This document shows, piece by piece, positions 36,343-44,434 of a DNA stretch of 64,000 nt (position 1 is the stretch's first letter; the number at the start of each line of letters is the position of its first letter). The stretch comes from Desulfuromonas sp. TF (lineage in GTDB: Bacteria; Desulfobacterota; Desulfuromonadia; Desulfuromonadales; ATBO01): assembly GCF_000472285.1 (NCBI RefSeq), contig NZ_KI421423.1:39690-103689 (forward strand). The letters run 5' to 3'. The notes beneath the pieces were generated by a model that ran no database searches, had not been told where the DNA came from, and saw nothing but the letters and a program-made list of their open reading frames with translations. A program made the translations under genes and the position numbers.

Positions 36343-37209
36343 TCATCTTCGCTCCCCCCTCGCACGCAACCCCCTGGAAGCCCGCAAGGCCCCCCTGCCG
36401 GTATTTACGACGGACAACATGGACGACAGCTCGATCCTCTCCGGGCAGGTGTAAATGTTCAGCTTATCCCCCCGGGCGAAACCGATGACCGTGATGTTCA
36501 GATCTTCGGCCAGGCCCAGTGCGAGATCGGTCGGCGCCGAGCGGGCCACGAGAATGGGGATGTTCATCTTGGCCACCTTCAGCAGGATCTCCGATGAAAC
36601 CCTTCCGCTGAAAAAGAGAACATGTCCGGACAGGTCCAGATCCAGCAGGTAGGCCCGGCCAAGGAGCTTGTCGAGCACGTTGTGCCGCCCGATATCATGA
36701 CAGACGTAGCGGACCTCCCCCGCATACCCTATCCCGCCGTTGTGAAGCCCTCCCGTCTCCTTGAAGAGGGAGGAGTTCTCCTCCAGGTAGTTGGCGTAGT
36801 AAACGGCTTCTTCGAGAGCGATTCGTGATTTCGACTCCTGGACCCTGACCAGCTCGGCGTCGTTCTCAAAGTTGAAGGATGCCCGGCTCTTGCCGCAGCA
36901 GGCAGACATGACCCGGCGGTTCATGGCGCTTTTCTGGGCCGGACGCGGCCTGCCTTCAACCCGGATAATGTTTTCCGCGCAGTGATGCCCGATCGTGTAC
37001 AGGTCGCTCCGCTCCCGAACAAAGCCTTCGGAGATCAGAAAACCGATCGTCAATTCCTTGATCTGGCTCGGAGAGCACAGGACGGTGACGATCTCTTCTT
37101 TGTTGAAGTAAATCGTTATCGGCACTTCTCGAACAACCGAATCCTCAACCTGCCACCTTTGCCTCCCCCTGACCTTGATGACGGGCAGCTTTATGGTCTC
37201 GTCGATCAT
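36343..37209 (-). CDS. fdhD: FdhD-type sulfurtransferase for molybdo/tungsto-enzyme maturation
   Basis: 288 residues from the ATG at 37209 (AAGGGAT upstream). Family features include LTIGFLISEGFV, YVCHDIGRHNVLDKLLG and LFFSGRVSSEIL. The redox cysteines are adjacent (SACCGKSR) instead of the CxxC of E. coli FdhD. FdhD passes sulfur from a cysteine desulfurase to the bis-MGD cofactor. As first gene of the pad unit it probably matures PadB, and it could also serve the tungsten enzyme BamB. Confidence 0.9.
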   Translation of the reverse strand: MIDETIKLPVIKVRGRQRWQVEDSVVREVPITIYFNKEEIVTVLCSPSQIKELTIGFLISEGFVRERSDLYTIGHHCAENIIRVEGRPRPAQKSAMNRRVMSACCGKSRASFNFENDAELVRVQESKSRIALEEAVYYANYLEENSSLFKETGGLHNGGIGYAGEVRYVCHDIGRHNVLDKLLGRAYLLDLDLSGHVLFFSGRVSSEILLKVAKMNIPILVARSAPTDLALGLAEDLNITVIGFARGDKLNIYTCPERIELSSMLSVVNTGRGALRASRGLRARGERR

Positions 37210-37344
37210 TTCACTTATCCCTTCCTGGCAAAACGGTGTTATTAAGGACCGGCAGGCCGGCAATTCGCTCTTGTCGGTAAAAAATAGTTTGATATTAAGT
37301 ACTTAGTTGTTTTTGCCGCTCATTCTTGCTTCGATATACGAATA

Positions 37345-37362
37345 TGGCAATAATGATGCCAG
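37345..37362 (-). promoter_or_regulatory. Sigma-54 promoter of the fdhD-pad operon
   Basis: Minus-strand CTGGCATCATTATTGCCA, with ten bases between GG and GC. Almost the same core occurs at 47528-47545 and 59296-59313. The start of transcription should be near 37336, giving a 5' leader of about 125 bases. Confidence 0.82.
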
Positions 37363-37390
37363 GCCCAGCAAGGTCGGGTAAGTATGGAAA

Positions 37391-37407
37391 AACAAACGAT
37401 GTTTGTT
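37391..37407. promoter_or_regulatory. Inverted repeat AACAAAC-GAT-GTTTGTT near the fdhD promoter
   Basis: A perfect palindrome with 7-base arms and a 3-base centre, starting 31 bases upstream of the -24 element and between it and the activator boxes. It could bind a repressor or a DNA-bending protein. Confidence 0.45.
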
Positions 37408-37440
37408 CAATGCTCGGGTGGGAGACCTCGGCGTAACGGG

Positions 37441-37550
37441 TATAAGAAAACTTTTGGGCAGGGGGTGGAAAGAGAAAGGAAACCTGAAAAGGCAGGGGGA
37501 TGGATGCGTATAAGCAAGCTTGGGGTTATAACAAAACCTTGCTCCCTTCA
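37441..37550. promoter_or_regulatory. Triple activator-site cassette upstream of fdhD-pad
   Basis: Three related boxes: TATAAGAAAACTTTTG (37441-37456), TATAAGCAAGCTTGGG (37509-37524) and TATAACAAAACCTTGC (37527-37542), the last followed by TCCCTTCA. Box 1 begins 81 bases upstream of the -24 GG; boxes 2 and 3 begin 68 and 86 bases beyond box 1. The same arrangement recurs at two other sigma-54 promoters here. Confidence 0.65.
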
Positions 37551-37560
37551 AGGGGCTTGA

Positions 37561-37588
37561 AAAAAAATCCCCGCACGAAGGCGGGGAT
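37561..37588 (-). terminator. Rho-independent terminator of the response-regulator gene
   Basis: Stem ATCCCCGC / GCGGGGAT with a six-base loop, followed on the minus strand by eight T residues, 22 bases past the stop codon at 37611. It separates the two-component operon from fdhD. Confidence 0.9.
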
Positions 37589-37610
37589 ATGGTCTGCGAT
37601 CCGGTGTTTT

Positions 37611-39116
37611 TTACTCGGTCATTTTCTTCAATCTGCTGCTGAGGGCAGGCTGGGTGATGCCGAGCAGCCTCGCCGCCATGGACTGGTTGCCCCGGGTCCG
37701 CGCTATGGCTTCTCTGACCAGAAGGTCGGCGGCCTCCCTCAGGGTCGGCAGACGCTCATGAAAGGTCAACAGGGGCCTTTCCTGGAAGGCGTCCTCGCTT
37801 ACCGGATCCTTTCTGAAGATTCCCATGCTTTTTTTGAAAGATTCCATGGAAAGCGTGCGGCCCCTGTGCATACTCACGGCATTGAACACCATGGCCCGCA
37901 ATTCACGGACGTTTCCGGGAAAAGGATAATTGGAAAGTAAAAGCGGGAGTTCCGATGGCGGGGTCGGCTTCTTCTTGTCCATCTCCCGGGCCGCCTCCGT
38001 CAGGAGATGGTCGAGGAGAATCGGAATATCCTCTTTCCTCTCTCGAAGGGGAGGAATTTCTATGCGATGGGTACAAAGCCTGAAATACAGATCCTTTCGA
38101 AACGCCCCGGTTTTCTGTTTCTGATCGAGATCGACGTTTGTCGCAACGACGATCCGGGCGTTGACCTTCTGAGGGGTATCACTGCCCAGGGGCATGAATT
38201 CCTTTTCCTGGATCAGGCGTAGCAGCTTGATTTGCGATACCGGGCTCAAATCACCGATTTCATCCAGAAAAAGGGTGCCGCTCGCCGCCTTCTCGATCAT
38301 GCCGGCGCGAACATGGTCCGCTCCGGTGAAGGCCCCCTTCACATGCCCGAAAAGGGTGTCGGCAAAAACATTGTCGTCGAGACCGGCGATGTTGACGGGG
38401 ACCCAGGGCTGTTGCGGCTGGCAGACATCATGGATGGCCCGGGCGATCAGCTCTTTGCCGACACCGCTTTCCCCAGTGATCAGGACCGGTTCGGAGCTGC
38501 AGGCAAGGGCTTCGATATATTGAAAGACGGAACGCATCTTTTCACTTTGGGAGACAATGCTTTTAAATGCCTCCGGGTGCCGCAGTTTTTTTTCCAGGAT
38601 ACCTTCCAGGTGGGCCTGAAATCTGGAGAGCTCCACCTCGGCTTTCTGGCGCTCGGCGATTTCCCGTTCAAGCCGGGCATTTTGTTCTTCGAGTTTGGTC
38701 TGCACCCTTCGAAGGGCCAGGTGGGTCCTGACCCTGGCCAGAACTTCCGCTGCCTGAAAAGGTTTGGAGATAAAATCGACCCCGCCGGCATCAAAGGCCT
38801 TGACCTTGTCGACAGTCTCCTCCAGGGCGCTGATGAAGATGACCGGCACGTCCCGGGTCCGTTCGTCTTCCTTCAGCAAGCGGCAGACTTCATAGCCGTC
38901 CATTCCCGGCATCATGATATCCAGGAGTACCAGATCCGGCGTGATGGTCCGAGCCGACATCAAGGCCAGACCGCCGCTTTTAGCCGGTCTCACATCGAAG
39001 CCGTCTTCGGTGAGAATCTCCGACAGGAGCTCAAGGTTTGGCGGAGTATCATCAACCACCAGAATATTCACCTTGGCCACGGACCTCTTGTTCTGGAGTC
39101 TTTTTTCTCTGCTCAT
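37611..39116 (-). CDS. Sigma-54 response regulator (receiver, AAA+, Fis-HTH)
   Basis: 501 residues. The receiver has phospho-acceptor Asp66 in LVLLDIMMPGMDG, followed by a coiled coil (about 135-175). The AAA+ domain has Walker A GESGVGK at 215-221 and GAFTGA at 261-266. The C-terminal HTH ends in NQSMAARLLGITQPALSSRLKK. The gene overlaps the upstream kinase gene by four bases (ATGA). In Geobacter metallireducens a comparable pair, BamV/BamW, controls sigma-54 promoters of benzoyl-CoA genes. I infer that this protein binds the TATAAG boxes. Confidence 0.9.
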   Translation of the reverse strand: MSREKRLQNKRSVAKVNILVVDDTPPNLELLSEILTEDGFDVRPAKSGGLALMSARTITPDLVLLDIMMPGMDGYEVCRLLKEDERTRDVPVIFISALEETVDKVKAFDAGGVDFISKPFQAAEVLARVRTHLALRRVQTKLEEQNARLEREIAERQKAEVELSRFQAHLEGILEKKLRHPEAFKSIVSQSEKMRSVFQYIEALACSSEPVLITGESGVGKELIARAIHDVCQPQQPWVPVNIAGLDDNVFADTLFGHVKGAFTGADHVRAGMIEKAASGTLFLDEIGDLSPVSQIKLLRLIQEKEFMPLGSDTPQKVNARIVVATNVDLDQKQKTGAFRKDLYFRLCTHRIEIPPLRERKEDIPILLDHLLTEAAREMDKKKPTPPSELPLLLSNYPFPGNVRELRAMVFNAVSMHRGRTLSMESFKKSMGIFRKDPVSEDAFQERPLLTFHERLPTLREAADLLVREAIARTRGNQSMAARLLGITQPALSSRLKKMTE

Positions 39117-41395
39117 GAATTTTTCACCAAGTTCAACAATATTTCGAATTGGTAATCACTCTCCAGTCGCCCCATGGCTTCACCCAGGTGCTCATCGAAG
39201 GTGCGGATGCGAGCGATGGCCTCGCGTATGGCCTGGACGTTCAGGGCGGTCAGGGCTTCTCTCAGCGACTCCCGATACTCCCGGGGGAGTTTGGCCAGGT
39301 CCCCTGGAACCAGTTCGGCGGGGACCGGTGCCGGGGCTGGGGGCATTCCGTCATCCGCGTAGCGGTACTCGATTCCCAGGAGTCTGCCGATGGCCTCGAA
39401 AAGGTCGCACTCCCTGTACGGCTTGCGGATGAACTCCTCAGCTCCGGTGGCCAGGATTTCCTCCTGGTCCTCGTCCAGGGCGCTTGCGCTGATCACGATG
39501 ACCGGGGTTTTTTTTCCCCAACCCGTCTCCTTCAGGCGCCGCGTCGCCTCGTACCCGTCCATCACCGGCATCCTCATGTCCATCAACACCAGGTCGGGCC
39601 TCTCGGCCTCGCACAGGGCAAGCGCCTCCTGTCCGTTCGCCGCCTCCCGCGTCGCGAAGCCCACAAGGTTGAGCAGTTCCGCCACGAACCGCCGGCTTTC
39701 CTCCTTGTCGTCCACCACCAGAACGGTCCGGGGCCGGGCGTTCGGGGCAAGCGCGACCACCCGCCGGCATTCCCCGATCTTTTGAACCAGGTCCTCGCGG
39801 CTTTCCTCGACCCGGCAGGAGAAGGTGAATACGCTCCCCCTGGACGGCTCGCTGCGGGCGGTGAGGTCGCCCCCCATCAGGCGGGCGTACTCCCGGCTGA
39901 TCTTCAGTCCCAACCCGGTGCCTCCCTTGCCGTGCCCGCTCAGGGTCTGCTCGAAGGGCTGGAAGAGCTTCTTCATCTCCTTGGCCGCGATGCCCGCGCC
40001 GGTATCCTCCACCTCGAAGAAGAGGGTGGCGGACGTGCCGCGGCGCACCGACACCTTCAGGGCGATGGAGCCTTCGCCGGTGAACTTGATGGCGTTGCCG
40101 AGCAGATTGATCAGAACCTGGCGCAGCTTCCCTTCGTCGCCGGTCAGGTAGCGCGGCATCCCCTCCGGCATCTCTACGCTGAAGCGCAGCCTCTTCTGCT
40201 CTGCCCGCATCCGGAACATCGCCTCGATGTCCTCCAGCAGACCGTAGAGATCAAAGGCAGCCAGGTTCAGGGTGAGGCGACCCGCCTCGATCTTGGAGAG
40301 CTCGAGCACTTCGTTGATGAGGGCCAGCAGGTGCTCGCCGCTTCGATTGATGGTGTCGAGGTGTTTTTTCGCCCGGGCGGAGAGGGAGGAATCCCGCTTC
40401 ATCAGCTGGGAAAACCCGAGGATGACGTTCAGCGGGGTGCGCAGCTCGTGAGACATGCTGGCGAGGAAGACGCTTTTGGCGCGGTTGGCGGCTTCGGCCG
40501 CCTCCTTGGCCTGCTGCAGCGCCAGCTCCCCATGCTTGCGTTTGGTGATGTCGCTGGAGATGCCGCAGACGGCGTAGGTTTCCCCTTCCACGTTGCGCAG
40601 GGGGAATTTGACGGAGATGAAGGAGAGGGGGCCGTACTCGTGCCCGACCTGTTCCTCCACCTGGATGGCCCTCCCCGATTCGAGCACCGCCCGGTCGTTG
40701 CGGGTCAGCGTCTCGGCCACCTTTTTGGAGAAGACGTCCTTGTTGGTCTTTCCGATGAAGTGCTCCCGCCGCAGATGGAAGAGATCTTCGAATTTGCGGT
40801 TGATGAGGGTATAGCGGCCCTGCGTGTCCTTGACGTATATGACGGCCGGCGCATTGTCCAGAATCGCCTGCAGGCGCGCCTCGCTCTCATGGAGCGCCTG
40901 ATCCGAATTCTTGCGTTCGAGGATTTCCTGTTCGAGCTGCGCCTTCTGCTTTTCAAGCCGGATCTGAGTTTTCCGAAGGGCCAGGTGTGTTCTGACCCGT
41001 GCCAGAACCTCTTCCGCCTGAAAGGGCTTGGAAATGAAATCGACCCCTCCGACAGCAAACCCTTTGACCCTTTCGGAGCTCGCTTCCAGGGTGCTGATGA
41101 AGATGACCGGCACATTCCGGGTCCGATCATCTTCTTTCAACAGACGGCAGACCTCATAGCCGTCCATTCCCGGCATCATGATGTCCAGCAGGATCAGGTC
41201 GGGCGTATTTCTTCGCACCGACTCCAGAGCCAGAATGCCGCTCTTGACCGGATGTGCCTTGAACCCCTCCCGGGTGAGGATCTCCGAGAGCAGCTCCAGG
41301 CTCAGGTCACTGTCGTCGACCACCAGAACATTCCCGTGGTCTTCGGAATTCGACTCAGTAAAAAACTTTGAGTTGCACATTACCGAATCTTTCAC
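39113..41395 (-). CDS. Hybrid sensor histidine kinase with N- and C-terminal receiver domains
   Basis: 760 residues: receiver 1 (Asp71, LILLDIMMPGMDG), coiled coil, PAS (about 172-285), HisKA with His316 in MSHELRTPLN, HATPase (N-box LLGNAIKFTG, G-box GGTGLGL near 490), receiver 2 (Asp606), and an 85-residue helical tail that could be an Hpt-like or linker part. No membrane segment is seen, so the sensor is cytoplasmic. Receiver 1 closely resembles the receiver of the partner regulator. GTG at 41395 is used as start; ATG at 41380 is possible. The signal is unknown; an aromatic intermediate read by the PAS domain is plausible. Confidence 0.9.
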   Translation of the reverse strand: MKDSVMCNSKFFTESNSEDHGNVLVVDDSDLSLELLSEILTREGFKAHPVKSGILALESVRRNTPDLILLDIMMPGMDGYEVCRLLKEDDRTRNVPVIFISTLEASSERVKGFAVGGVDFISKPFQAEEVLARVRTHLALRKTQIRLEKQKAQLEQEILERKNSDQALHESEARLQAILDNAPAVIYVKDTQGRYTLINRKFEDLFHLRREHFIGKTNKDVFSKKVAETLTRNDRAVLESGRAIQVEEQVGHEYGPLSFISVKFPLRNVEGETYAVCGISSDITKRKHGELALQQAKEAAEAANRAKSVFLASMSHELRTPLNVILGFSQLMKRDSSLSARAKKHLDTINRSGEHLLALINEVLELSKIEAGRLTLNLAAFDLYGLLEDIEAMFRMRAEQKRLRFSVEMPEGMPRYLTGDEGKLRQVLINLLGNAIKFTGEGSIALKVSVRRGTSATLFFEVEDTGAGIAAKEMKKLFQPFEQTLSGHGKGGTGLGLKISREYARLMGGDLTARSEPSRGSVFTFSCRVEESREDLVQKIGECRRVVALAPNARPRTVLVVDDKEESRRFVAELLNLVGFATREAANGQEALALCEAERPDLVLMDMRMPVMDGYEATRRLKETGWGKKTPVIVISASALDEDQEEILATGAEEFIRKPYRECDLFEAIGRLLGIEYRYADDGMPPAPAPVPAELVPGDLAKLPREYRESLREALTALNVQAIREAIARIRTFDEHLGEAMGRLESDYQFEILLNLVKNS

Positions 41396-41449
41396 TTTCC
41401 CCGGGGGGAGGAAGTGGCATCAATGGAATTTCGCAGAACGGAATGAAAC

Positions 41450-41493
41450 AAAACAATGTTTTACATCATAATATTATTTATAGGACTTGCCAA
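41450..41493 (-). promoter_or_regulatory. Sigma-70 promoter with start-site palindrome, two-component operon
   Basis: Minus-strand TTGGCA (41488-41493), 17-base spacer, TATGAT (41465-41470). The perfect palindrome AAAACA-T-TGTTTT (41450-41462) covers the predicted start of transcription. This geometry suggests repression of the kinase/regulator genes. The rest of 41494-41754 shows no gene or clear site. Confidence 0.7.
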
Positions 41494-41754
41494 GACTTCT
41501 TTTGCCTGAAGGTGGTCAACAGACGTCCGGTCTCCCCCGGCACGGTCACCAAAACAGCGGTCGGCTATCGGCGAGAAAAGCGGGAAGCGCATTTCGGGTT
41601 TCTAACCGATGACGAGTTGTCAAGCATGGAAAATGCTATCCCTTCTTCGGTATAATGACGAGAGGACGAGAGAGATCTCTCAATAGTGCCCGGCAGCCAT
41701 GTGTTGAAATTCATGGTTGGCATTTGGGAAGGTGGACTTACGGGGGAGACTAAC

Positions 41755-42078
41755 ATGGCGGTTCAAATACTTGATGGGCGCTCACTTGTGGCTCTTGCGC
41801 TTGGCTTCTCGATTGCTGTCGCGTCACTGGCGCCGACAACGGTTGCGGGCAAAGACAGTAACGACCGAGATCGGGTCCGTTTCTATGGTTGGGTGGAATC
41901 CATGCCCGAAGGCTTGCACGGCACCTGGATCATCGGCGGACAACAGGTGACGACCAATCCACGAACCCAGTTCGACCAGGTTGACGGCCCCCTGATGGTT
42001 GGCGGCTGTGCCAAGGTCGATATCCGCGGTGGCGTGGTGCACGAGATTGACAGCGAACCTGCCGTTGACTGTCGCTGA
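41755..42078 (+). CDS. Small exported DUF5666-like protein
   Basis: 107 residues from the ATG at 41755, with GGGGGAG upstream. It has a signal peptide (LVALALGFSIAVASLAPTTVAG) and one small beta-rich domain: VRFYGWVESMPEGLHGTWIIGG to CAKVDIRGGVVHEIDS. This pattern resembles DUF5666 domains, whose role is unknown. It is a lone plus-strand gene converging on azlD. Confidence 0.65.
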   Translation: MAVQILDGRSLVALALGFSIAVASLAPTTVAGKDSNDRDRVRFYGWVESMPEGLHGTWIIGGQQVTTNPRTQFDQVDGPLMVGGCAKVDIRGGVVHEIDSEPAVDCR

Positions 42079-42122
42079 GCAACGATGGCGGAGGCGTTCC
42101 CGACAGTTTCGGTGACCAGATG

Positions 42123-42446
42123 TCAGATCATCATCCCTCCCACCCAGTACAGCACCATCCCCACCAGAACGGTCCCTCCCAGGCTGCGGGTTTTCACCGC
42201 GAACAACAGGGTCGGAACGGCGACCAGCAGCTCGAGCTTGCCGAGGGCGACGTTGCGCGCCGCGGCATCGGCGAACAGGAGTGGAGCCACCAGGGCGCTG
42301 AGGATGGCGACAGGGATCAGGCCGAGCCACTCGATGAGCCATTGCGGCATCCGCCTGTGGGCCAGGTAGAGCAGGGGGAGGGCGCGGGGCAGGTAGGTGA
42401 CCGCTCCCATCCCGGCGAAGAGGAAGAGGTAGTCGACGAAGCTCAT
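42123..42446 (-). CDS. azlD: AzlD-family branched-chain amino acid exporter subunit
   Basis: 107 residues with three to four hydrophobic segments and the AzlD signature TYLPRALPLLYLAHRRMPQW. It overlaps the azlC stop (ATGA). AzlCD exports branched-chain amino acids and analogues. The link to the aromatic genes is not obvious. Confidence 0.87.
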   Translation of the reverse strand: MSFVDYLFLFAGMGAVTYLPRALPLLYLAHRRMPQWLIEWLGLIPVAILSALVAPLLFADAAARNVALGKLELLVAVPTLLFAVKTRSLGGTVLVGMVLYWVGGMMI

Positions 42447-43144
42447 CGGTGTTTCTCCCTTCGCCGCTTCAGAAGGTATCCCGCCGTCGCGGCGCTCATG
42501 GAAGCGCCGACGATGTAGGAATTCCCTGGGATCATCACGTACCAGGCGACGGAAAGCGCCGCCGCGAGCAGGCCGGTGAGGAGATGGATGCGCCCCTTCA
42601 GCTGGAAGGCCAGCAGGCCGAGGAACATGCCGGTCAGGGCGTAGTCGATCCCCATCGCCCCCTGGGGTACGAACTGTCCGACCAGGGTGCCGAAAACGGT
42701 GGCCAGGATCCAGGCGGAATTGGCCAGGTGATTGACCACAAGGGCCCGCCAGCGGTCCCAGTCGCCCTCGCGGAAGCGGGTCATGTTGGCGGCAAAGCTC
42801 TCGTCGGTGATGCCGTAGGAAAAGACGGCCAAAAACCTCCGGCTCACCCCCTGCAGGTGGACGGCCAGCGCCGAGCTCATCAGCACGTGCCGCAGGTTGA
42901 TGAAGAAGGTGGTCAGGATGATGGCCGGGGCCGAGGCGCCGGCGGAGAGCATGGCGACGCAGATGAACTGGGCGCTGCCGGCAAAGACCAGGATCGACAT
43001 CATGGCCACGGCCCACCAGGGAATCCCCGCTTTCTGGGCCAGCACCCCGAGGGCGAGACCGAGGGGAAAGTAACCGAGGCAGATCGGCCAGGCCGTCGCC
43101 GCCCCCTGACGAAAGAGGTTTCTGGTGTCCTGGTTTACGTTCAT
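42443..43144 (-). CDS. azlC: AzlC-family branched-chain amino acid exporter subunit
   Basis: 233 residues with the AzlC opening (GYFPLGLALGVLAQKAGIPWW, FAGSAQFICVAML) and NLRHVLMSSALA. There are several membrane helices. Ribosome-binding site is weak. Ends overlapping azlD. Confidence 0.9.
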   Translation of the reverse strand: MNVNQDTRNLFRQGAATAWPICLGYFPLGLALGVLAQKAGIPWWAVAMMSILVFAGSAQFICVAMLSAGASAPAIILTTFFINLRHVLMSSALAVHLQGVSRRFLAVFSYGITDESFAANMTRFREGDWDRWRALVVNHLANSAWILATVFGTLVGQFVPQGAMGIDYALTGMFLGLLAFQLKGRIHLLTGLLAAALSVAWYVMIPGNSYIVGASMSAATAGYLLKRRREKHR

Positions 43145-43290
43145 GTGATCGATACCACGGGCAGAGCCTGCGAGGCTCCGGAGAGACGTTATTTCTTTGG
43201 AGATGCCGGAGTCTTGATTGGCGGGACTATAGCAGAAACGAAGGACTCATCCCAGCAAAAGGTGTCCCGCCGGGAAGGTGCCCAGCGACA

Positions 43291-43324
43291 AAAAAGGCCG
43301 CCCCGGTACGGAGGCGGCCTTTTT
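43291..43324. terminator. Bidirectional rho-independent terminator
   Basis: A perfect 12-base stem AAAAAGGCCGCC / GGCGGCCTTTTT. It lies 22 bases past the stop of the minus-strand VOC gene and the T-run works in both directions. The remaining 43145-43290 shows no gene. Confidence 0.92.
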
Positions 43325-43345
43325 CAGCGGGGGCGGATGCTGGAC

Positions 43346-43795
43346 CTATTCCAGCTCCTTCCACTTGTAATCGATGAGTTCGAGGAGCACGCCGTTCATT
43401 TTCTTGGGATGAATGAAGGCGAACTCGCAGTCGCGGAAGGGGCGGGACTTCCCAGTGGGGTCATCGGCCAGGGGTTCGGGATTGGGGATGAAGGGGTAGT
43501 CCTTTTTCTCGAGTTCCCGGATGGCGTCGCGGGTATTCTCCACGTTGAAGCTGATCAGCATGACCCCCTCGCCGTTCTTCTCGATCCACTTGGCCACCGG
43601 TCCGTCGGCCGTGGTCGATGCCATGAGCTCAAAGCCCACGCCGCCGAGCCAGTAGCGGGCGACGCGGATCTTCTCCGGCTCGTCCACGTACGGATCGTCC
43701 GGCTCCGACTTGCCGAGGACCGGTTCCCATATCTTCCTGGCGGCGTCGAGGTCTTTCACGGCGATGCAGATGTGATCTATTTTTTTCGATTCCAT
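43346..43795 (-). CDS. VOC-family protein, methylmalonyl-CoA epimerase-like
   Basis: 149 residues from the ATG at 43795 behind GGAGG. Two glyoxalase-type beta-alpha repeats are visible, with metal-ligand candidates His in KIDHICIAVKDLD and Glu in GVLLELIDY. Methylmalonyl-CoA epimerases have this size and layout. It closes the bamBC unit and could serve a CoA-ester intermediate; the substrate is unproven. Confidence 0.7.
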   Translation of the reverse strand: MESKKIDHICIAVKDLDAARKIWEPVLGKSEPDDPYVDEPEKIRVARYWLGGVGFELMASTTADGPVAKWIEKNGEGVMLISFNVENTRDAIRELEKKDYPFIPNPEPLADDPTGKSRPFRDCEFAFIHPKKMNGVLLELIDYKWKELE

Positions 43796-43855
43796 TGTTC
43801 CTCCATTTAAGGGGTCATACGGTCTTCGCGGCATGACCGGCCAGTATGTTTCAAT

Positions 43856-44407
43856 TCAGCGTTTCACGGTTCTGGAAATCTGCGCAATCCTTTCCATGAC
43901 CTTGTCCAACCCATGGTTGTCCATCAACGATTCCAGCCCTATCTCGATCTCGCTCCTCTTTACTTCCTCGGGGACTTCCTCTTCCCATTCCGTGTAGGTC
44001 AAAGCATCGACCCGGCAGACCTGAACACACATGGGTTCCGGCAGCGGCGGATCGGATTCGCACATGTCGCAGGTCAGCGGGAGCCCCGAATCGGGCTCCT
44101 TGAATAGATCCCGGGACGGACAGGAAGCCCTGCAGAAGCTGCAATCTCTGTATCCCTTTCCGTCGACCGTATAGGTGTTTCTGCCGGTGCATTCAGCCGG
44201 AGTATACTCGCCGGCCCGGATCGGAACATACACATCTTTCCGGTCATCGACGACGACCCGGATCCGGGACCGCGCCGGATTGGTGCTGCTGAATCGCGGA
44301 ACGGCGTGAAATCCGGAGCATGCCATCTCACATGCGCGGCAGCCGATGCATTTGTCGAGGTCGACGTTGATTCTTTTGCCGGTTCTCTTTTTTAACCCAT
44401 CCCTCAC
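43856..44407 (-). CDS. bamC: BamC-like Fe-S electron-transfer subunit
   Basis: 183 residues from a GTG at 44407 with AGGGG upstream; a GTG at 44425 is the alternative. Cysteine groups CIGCRACEMAC, CSFCRASCP, TCDMCESD and CVQVC fit about three [4Fe-4S] clusters. It follows the BamB-like gene by 27 bases, as in class II benzoyl-CoA reductase operons, where BamC carries electrons to or from the tungsten subunit. Confidence 0.82.
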   Translation of the reverse strand: MRDGLKKRTGKRINVDLDKCIGCRACEMACSGFHAVPRFSSTNPARSRIRVVVDDRKDVYVPIRAGEYTPAECTGRNTYTVDGKGYRDCSFCRASCPSRDLFKEPDSGLPLTCDMCESDPPLPEPMCVQVCRVDALTYTEWEEEVPEEVKRSEIEIGLESLMDNHGLDKVMERIAQISRTVKR

Positions 44408-44434
44408 GCTTACCACCCCTTTCACTGATTTCTT

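Noticed and set aside
39149..41371. Plus-strand open frame of about 740 codons opposite the histidine kinase
   Set aside because: Antisense shadow of the kinase gene; low-complexity composition and no ribosome-binding site or family.
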